Origin: Sandaracinaceae bacterium
GTDB taxonomy: Bacteria > Myxococcota_A > Polyangia > Polyangiales > Sandaracinaceae
DNA length: 10,077 nucleotides
Assembly (NCBI GenBank): GCA_025056955.1
Contig: JANWYL010000030.1
Location: forward strand, 1 to 10,077
Direction of reading: 5' to 3'
Position 1 is the stretch's first letter. Each line of letters starts with the position of its first letter. Position numbers and translations under genes: made by a program. Positions 6,215-10,077 of the stretch are shown here, in pieces. Under the pieces are notes generated by a model. It did not search any database. It saw only the letters and a program-made list of their open reading frames with translations, and was not told the origin of the DNA.

Positions 6215-7633
6215 ATGGAAATCGAATTTTTATCAAGCGTTTTCCCTTTGATAGAAGCCTTATGGATTGTGCTTGTGATCATCTTTCTCGTGCTTGAGCG
6301 CCGCTCGCCTGCAGCGACGATTGCTTGGATTGTGGTTTTGGCTTGGCTTCCTGTGATTGGAATTGCGGTGTATTTCTTTTTGGGCCCGCGCAGGCTCAGG
6401 CGCCGGAAGCTCAAGCGCAAAGAGGGGCATCGGTTGGTGAGCCGTGCCATGCAGGCGCTTGATGCCGAAGTTGAAGATCCGCGTTTGACGAGTCTTGCGC
6501 GATTGGCCCTTGCCACAGGCGAATCTCCCCCTCTTTCAGCCACTTCGGTCTCGCTCTTTTTTGAGGGCGATACCCTCTACCAGGCCATGGAAGAAGCCAT
6601 CAGAAAGGCTTCTCACCATGTCCATGCAGAGTATTACATCTTTGAAGATGACCCGGTGGGTCGTCGCTTTATCGAGCTTCTATCAGAAAAGGCCAGAGCA
6701 GGTGTGGAAGTGCGCTTGCTGCTCGATGCCCTTGGTTCCTATCGCTTGCCCCGCCAAAGGCTAGAGGCCTTGGTTCGTGCTGGCGGCCGTGTTGCTTGGT
6801 TTAATCCTGTTCGAGGAGTTCGCTGGCGCTTTGCCAATTTTCGGACCCACCGAAAGATTCTGATCATCGATGGAATGCATGCCTTCACTGGAGGCATGAA
6901 CATCAGCGCAAAGCAAGCCAAATCTTTCTCTCGAGAGCTTGCGTGGAGAGACACCCACCTTGGCCTGTCTGGCCCTGTGGTTCGCGTGCTTCAGCGCATT
7001 TTTTTTGAGGATTGGTATTTTGCAAGTGGAGAGCTTATCCCTGCCAAACCCGAATTTTTCATCAAGCCCACCTGTCCTGAGGGAGGCATCCTCGTTCAAA
7101 TCATTGGCTCAGGGCCAGATCGTGACCTTTCTCCAATCCATGCTTTTCTGTGCTCAGCAATCGGGCAGGCCAAAGAGCGGATTTGGCTTACGACTCCCTA
7201 CTTTGTCCCTGATGAAGCGGCATTAAGTGCCTTGCTCAATGCCGGTCTCCGAGGGGTGGATGTGCGCGTGATTTTGCCCAAATCAAGCGATAGCCGCCTC
7301 GTCGACCTCGCGGCACGCTCCTATTTTCCCGACCTGGTTCGAGGCCGCATCCGTTTCTTCGAGTATCAACCGCGTTTCATTCATGCCAAAAGCGTGGTCA
7401 TCGATCGGGAGCTTGCGATCGTCGGAACGGCCAACTTCGATAACCGCAGCTTTCGCTTGAACTTCGAGGTCATGGCCGTTGTATATGACGAAGGCGTAAA
7501 TTCAGAACTGGGAAAGGCATTTCTTATGGACCTCCAAAATTCCAAAGAAGTGCGAGCCCACCAAGTCTATCGGAAAGGGATTTTGACAAGGCTTGGTGAA
7601 AACGGAGCCCGTTTGTTTTCTCCTCTGCTCTGA
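6215..7633 (+). CDS. cls: Cardiolipin synthase, phospholipase D family (ClsA-like)
   Basis: Makes cardiolipin at the inner membrane by phosphatidyl transfer between phospholipids, in bacterial Cls from two phosphatidylglycerols. The 472-aa product has the standard Cls length and layout. Two N-terminal membrane helices (about 10-27 and 34-56) are followed by a very basic segment RRLRRRKLKRK (59-69) at the cytoplasmic face, then two PLD catalytic repeats. HKD1 is H212-x-K214-x4-D219 followed by GGMN (226-229). HKD2 is H390-x-K392-x4-D397 followed by GTANFDNRSF (404-413). Both catalytic triads are intact. FEGDTLYQAMEEAI (116-129) and TTPYFVPDEA (326-335) are also typical. The start ATG at 6215 puts the first helix at the N-terminus; only a weak GAAGA lies just before it. 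It converges on the pyruvate dehydrogenase operon, with 140 bp between stops and no clear terminator. Other PLD-family roles are possible but less likely given the membrane helices. Confidence 0.93.
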   Translation: MEIEFLSSVFPLIEALWIVLVIIFLVLERRSPAATIAWIVVLAWLPVIGIAVYFFLGPRRLRRRKLKRKEGHRLVSRAMQALDAEVEDPRLTSLARLALATGESPPLSATSVSLFFEGDTLYQAMEEAIRKASHHVHAEYYIFEDDPVGRRFIELLSEKARAGVEVRLLLDALGSYRLPRQRLEALVRAGGRVAWFNPVRGVRWRFANFRTHRKILIIDGMHAFTGGMNISAKQAKSFSRELAWRDTHLGLSGPVVRVLQRIFFEDWYFASGELIPAKPEFFIKPTCPEGGILVQIIGSGPDRDLSPIHAFLCSAIGQAKERIWLTTPYFVPDEAALSALLNAGLRGVDVRVILPKSSDSRLVDLAARSYFPDLVRGRIRFFEYQPRFIHAKSVVIDRELAIVGTANFDNRSFRLNFEVMAVVYDEGVNSELGKAFLMDLQNSKEVRAHQVYRKGILTRLGENGARLFSPLL

Positions 7634-7773
7634 GGTGCCTTCCTGCCAAAGACGGAGAAAAGGAGTTTCTTAAGAGCCAAAACGCTTGGAAAATGCCCAA
7701 ACGATTGCCTCAGCTCCCCTCGCCTCAAGCAAAGAAGGCCCCTTGCCTAGAACAACACGAAAAGGCTTCCCTC

Positions 7774-9024
7774 TCAGCCAATCAACATGAGGATCGGCCG
7801 TTCGAGCAAGCGCTTGAGAACGGCAAGGAAGCGCGCGCCAGTTGCGCCGTCAATTACCCGGTGATCGCACGAAAGGGTAAGCTTCATGCGCTTTCCTGGA
7901 AGGATTTGCCCTTTTTCCACAACCACTTCGTCCCGAACGCTTCCTACGGCAAGTATGGCAGCTTCTGGAGGGTTGATCACGGCAGCAAACTCTTCGATGC
8001 CATACATTCCAAGATTTGAAATCGAGAAGGTCCCTCCTTGCATTTCTTCTGGACGAAGCTTTTTTTCGCGCGCGCGCTCTGCGAGTGCGCGAATCTCTTG
8101 AGAAATGGTCACGATGCCTTTGCGATCGGCATCTCGAAGGACAGGGGTGACAAGGCCATCAGGCACAGCAACTGCAATTGAAATGTCAATGACCTGGTGA
8201 TAGAGGATTTCGTTTCCCGCAAAGCTCGCATTGCACTCTGGCACTTCTTTGAGGGCCAAGGCCGTTGCTTTGACAACCCAGTCATTGATTGATGTTTTGG
8301 CGTCCTGGCCGCGGGCCTCAAGCTCGGCGTTGAGCGCCGCACGCTCCTCAAGCAGGCGGCCCATGTCCACATCAATCGTAAGGTAGAAGTGGGGAATGGT
8401 TTGCTTGGACTCGAGCAGGCGGCGCGCAATCGTCTTGCGCATCTGAGAGAGGGGCTTGCGAATTGGAGCGGGCCGCTCGAAAGGAGGAAGCTCAAAAGCA
8501 GGAGGCGCTTCTGCTTTTCCAATGAGGGCCTCGATATCCCGCTTGATGATGCGCCCACCTGGGCCACTGCCTTGAACCTGACGAAGGTCAAGGCCATGCT
8601 CACGGGCAAGCCGTCGCACCAGAGGAGAAGCAAGAAGGCGGGAGGGCTGGGCTTTTTCGGTCAATCCAGGCGCGGGGGCTGTGGTCACGCCTTTGGATGG
8701 CCCTTCTTGAGAAAGCTGCGCGACAGGTGGAGCCCCTTTGGGGCCACCTTCGTTGAGTGAGGCGAGAAGCGAGGAAATGTCTTCACCACGCGCGCCGATA
8801 ATGGCAACGGGAGTGTCGGGGCGCAGCGTGCTTCCTTCCGGAACGAGAATCTTGAGGAGCACACCTCGATCAAAGGAGCGCCACTCCATCGTTGCTTTGT
8901 CGGTTTCGACTTCGGCAAGCAGGTCATCGACAGCGATTTCATCTCCTTCCTTTTTGTGCCAGCGGGCAAGCGTGCCCTCTTCCATGGTTGGAGACAACTT
9001 TGGAAGTCCGACGATTTTGGCCAT
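7774..9024 (-). CDS. pdhC: Dihydrolipoamide acetyltransferase, E2 of the pyruvate dehydrogenase complex
   Basis: Core subunit of the cytoplasmic pyruvate dehydrogenase complex; carries acetyl groups on a lipoyl arm from E1 to CoA. The 416-aa product begins with one lipoyl domain (1-77; lipoylated Lys43 within ETDKATME). An Ala/Pro linker follows, then the peripheral subunit-binding domain (about 131-167, ASPLVRRLAREHGLDL then GSGPGGRIIKRDIEAL). After a second linker comes the acyltransferase domain (188-416), with the catalytic motif DHRVIDGA (387-394, His388) and SISNLGMYGIEEFAAVINPP (334-353). The single lipoyl domain places it with the short E2 type, unlike the three-domain E. coli enzyme. 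Location after an E1-beta gene and the MAKIVGLPKLSPTMEEG start favour pyruvate over 2-oxoglutarate or branched-chain substrates, though sequence alone does not fully settle that. Its TAAGGAG ribosome site overlaps the pdhB stop, so translation is probably coupled. Confidence 0.93.
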   Translation of the reverse strand: MAKIVGLPKLSPTMEEGTLARWHKKEGDEIAVDDLLAEVETDKATMEWRSFDRGVLLKILVPEGSTLRPDTPVAIIGARGEDISSLLASLNEGGPKGAPPVAQLSQEGPSKGVTTAPAPGLTEKAQPSRLLASPLVRRLAREHGLDLRQVQGSGPGGRIIKRDIEALIGKAEAPPAFELPPFERPAPIRKPLSQMRKTIARRLLESKQTIPHFYLTIDVDMGRLLEERAALNAELEARGQDAKTSINDWVVKATALALKEVPECNASFAGNEILYHQVIDISIAVAVPDGLVTPVLRDADRKGIVTISQEIRALAERAREKKLRPEEMQGGTFSISNLGMYGIEEFAAVINPPEAAILAVGSVRDEVVVEKGQILPGKRMKLTLSCDHRVIDGATGARFLAVLKRLLERPILMLIG

Positions 9025-9029
9025 TTCCG

Positions 9030-9036
9030 CTCCTTA
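9030..9036 (-). promoter_or_regulatory. Shine-Dalgarno site of pdhC overlapping the pdhB stop
   Basis: On the minus strand TAAGGAG carries the pdhB stop codon TAA and lies 5 nt before the pdhC ATG. It confirms the pdhC start and suggests translational coupling of the two subunits. Confidence 0.8.
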
Positions 9037-10020
9037 CTTCCGATAGAGCACGGCATCAACCGCCCGACGGATGCGGGCTTTGTTCACGATCACTTCATTT
9101 TCAAGGTTGAGGGCATATGGCATGGGAACATCGAGATTGGTCACACGGATGACTGGAGCGTCGAGGTAGTCAAAAGCCTCTTTTTGGATACGGTCAACAA
9201 TTTCAGCCCCTGGCCCCCCATATGGCCAGTGCTCGTGAACCACGATGCAGCGGTTGGTGCGCTTGACGCTTTCGACAATCGTTGCGTGATCGAGGGGACG
9301 GAGGGTCCTGGGATCGATCACAGTGCAGAAGATGCCTTCTTTTTCGAGCTCGTTCGCAAGTTCCATGACTGTGGCGTAGGGGCGGCCCCACACAACGATG
9401 GTGAGATCTTTTCCTTCACGCGCAATCCTCGCCTGGCCAAAAGGTATTACCTCATCCTCGGAAGGATCAGGCACAGGCCCTTTTTGGTTGTAAAGGGTTT
9501 CACCCTCTAAAAACACCACAGGGTTGTCATCGCGGATCGCCGCCTTGAGAAGGCCCTTTGCATCGCGAGGGGTGGATGGGTAGACAACGTACAGGCCTGG
9601 AACGTTGGTGTAGAAGGGATCCACAGCATGGCTGTGCTGGGAAGCGACTTGGCGAGCGGAAGCGTTTGGGCCACGGAAAACGATTGGCACTTTGAGCTGC
9701 CCCCCGCTCATCTGGTACATTTTGGCGGCGCTATTGACAATCGCATCGAAGGCAATGAAAGAGAAGTTCCACGTCATAAATTCGACAATCGGCCGAAGCC
9801 CTGTCATTGCCGCTCCCACCCCAAGGGCAGCAAAGCCTTCCTCGGCAATTGGAGCGTCGATCACGCGCTGGGGCCCAAAACGTTCGATGAGACCACGGGT
9901 GACCTTATAGGCTCCCTGGTAGTATCCGACCTCTTCACCGATGATGAAAACGCGGGGGTCGCGCTCCATCTCTTCAGCAATCGCTTCGTTGAGGGCATCG
10001 CGGTAAGTGATCTCGCGCAT
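9034..10020 (-). CDS. pdhB: Pyruvate dehydrogenase E1 component, beta subunit
   Basis: With the alpha subunit it forms the thiamine-diphosphate-dependent E1 that decarboxylates pyruvate and acetylates the E2 lipoyl arm. The product is 328 aa, the normal length. It begins with REITYRDALNEAIAEEM, typical of E1-beta, followed by GEEVGYYQGAYKVTRGL (28-44). The motif DAPIAEEGFAALGVGAAMTG (55-74) contains the conserved Glu60 expected to contact thiamine diphosphate. SQHSHAVDPFYTNVPGLYVVYPSTP (127-151) forms the conserved central region, and VIDPRTLRPLD begins the C-terminal transketolase-like domain. A purine-rich AGGGAG lies 10 nt before the ATG. It lies 17 bp after the stop of a probable pdhA and 9 bp before pdhC, so an operon pdhA-pdhB-pdhC is likely. 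A branched-chain E1-beta is the main alternative. Confidence 0.93.
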   Translation of the reverse strand: MREITYRDALNEAIAEEMERDPRVFIIGEEVGYYQGAYKVTRGLIERFGPQRVIDAPIAEEGFAALGVGAAMTGLRPIVEFMTWNFSFIAFDAIVNSAAKMYQMSGGQLKVPIVFRGPNASARQVASQHSHAVDPFYTNVPGLYVVYPSTPRDAKGLLKAAIRDDNPVVFLEGETLYNQKGPVPDPSEDEVIPFGQARIAREGKDLTIVVWGRPYATVMELANELEKEGIFCTVIDPRTLRPLDHATIVESVKRTNRCIVVHEHWPYGGPGAEIVDRIQKEAFDYLDAPVIRVTNLDVPMPYALNLENEVIVNKARIRRAVDAVLYRK

Positions 10021-10037
10021 TGCTCGTCTTCTCCCTC

Positions 10038-10077
10038 TCAGCCAATTCGTTCGGTTGGCTCAATGGGATAAGCGCCG
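10038..10077 (-). CDS. C-terminal codons of the upstream gene, probably pyruvate dehydrogenase E1 alpha (truncated by window)
   Basis: One minus-strand frame reads GAYPIEPTERIG then TGA, ending 17 bp before the pdhB start, with a ribosome site for pdhB in between. Twelve residues cannot identify a family. The assignment to pdhA rests on the usual pdhA-pdhB-pdhC gene order and the tight operon-like spacing, so it is inference. Confidence 0.45.
   Translation of the reverse strand, partial: GAYPIEPTERIG

Noticed and set aside
5958..6236. 92-codon minus-strand frame in the AT-rich gap.
   Set aside because: Starts with TTG inside the cls coding region, has only a weak purine run before it, and shows no recognisable domain; probably an effect of AT-rich sequence.
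7634..7773. Possible intrinsic terminator between cls and pdhC.
   Set aside because: Only tiny stems such as AAGG/CCTT are visible and no T-run follows on either strand.
7693..8019. 108-codon plus-strand frame.
   Set aside because: Lies mostly antisense to the conserved catalytic end of pdhC, has no ribosome site and no protein-like pattern.
1..10077. CRISPR arrays, insertion sequences, phage genes, toxin-antitoxin or defence modules.
   Set aside because: No direct repeat arrays, transposase motifs, terminal repeats or small paired genes were seen on either strand.

Overview
The window reads as a chromosomal segment of a Gram-negative bacterium. A myxobacterial or other deltaproteobacterial-type lineage is my best guess. 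The reasons are an O-antigen-ligase-like membrane protein fused to TPR repeats, a WecA-type transferase with a long cytoplasmic tail, and a split-subunit pyruvate dehydrogenase (separate E1-alpha, E1-beta and E2 genes). This taxonomic guess is inference from gene architecture only. Nothing here indicates a plasmid, phage, insertion sequence or CRISPR array.

Layout. Bases 2-2308 (+) hold the 3' part of a polytopic O-antigen ligase/polymerase-like protein with a TPR tail; its start lies before the window. After a 138-bp gap containing a 10-bp inverted repeat comes a WecA/TagO-like polyprenyl-phosphate sugar-1-phosphate transferase (2447-3964, +). Together they point to surface-polysaccharide synthesis: lipid-linked initiation, then polymerisation or ligation. 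Tail-to-tail with it, on the minus strand, lie tRNA-Lys(TTT) and tRNA-Glu(TTC), only 2 nt apart. Upstream of them on the same strand is a PlsC-type lysophosphatidate acyltransferase (4204-4944).

Divergent from plsC, with almost no space between the starts, is an unrecognised secreted or membrane-anchored protein (4960-5766, +). A 448-bp AT-rich stretch without a convincing gene follows (5767-6214), then a cardiolipin synthase (6215-7633, +). Converging on it from the right edge is a pyruvate dehydrogenase operon on the minus strand: the last codons of a probable pdhA, then pdhB (E1 beta), then pdhC (E2, lipoyl-bearing).

The common theme of the first three quarters is the cell envelope: polysaccharide initiation and ligation, phosphatidate synthesis, cardiolipin synthesis and one unknown envelope protein. 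The last quarter is central carbon metabolism. I found no convincing new multi-gene system. The items most worth a second look are the unknown envelope protein and its compressed divergent start with plsC, the WecA tail domain, the ligase motif lacking its usual histidine, and the structured AT-rich region before cls.
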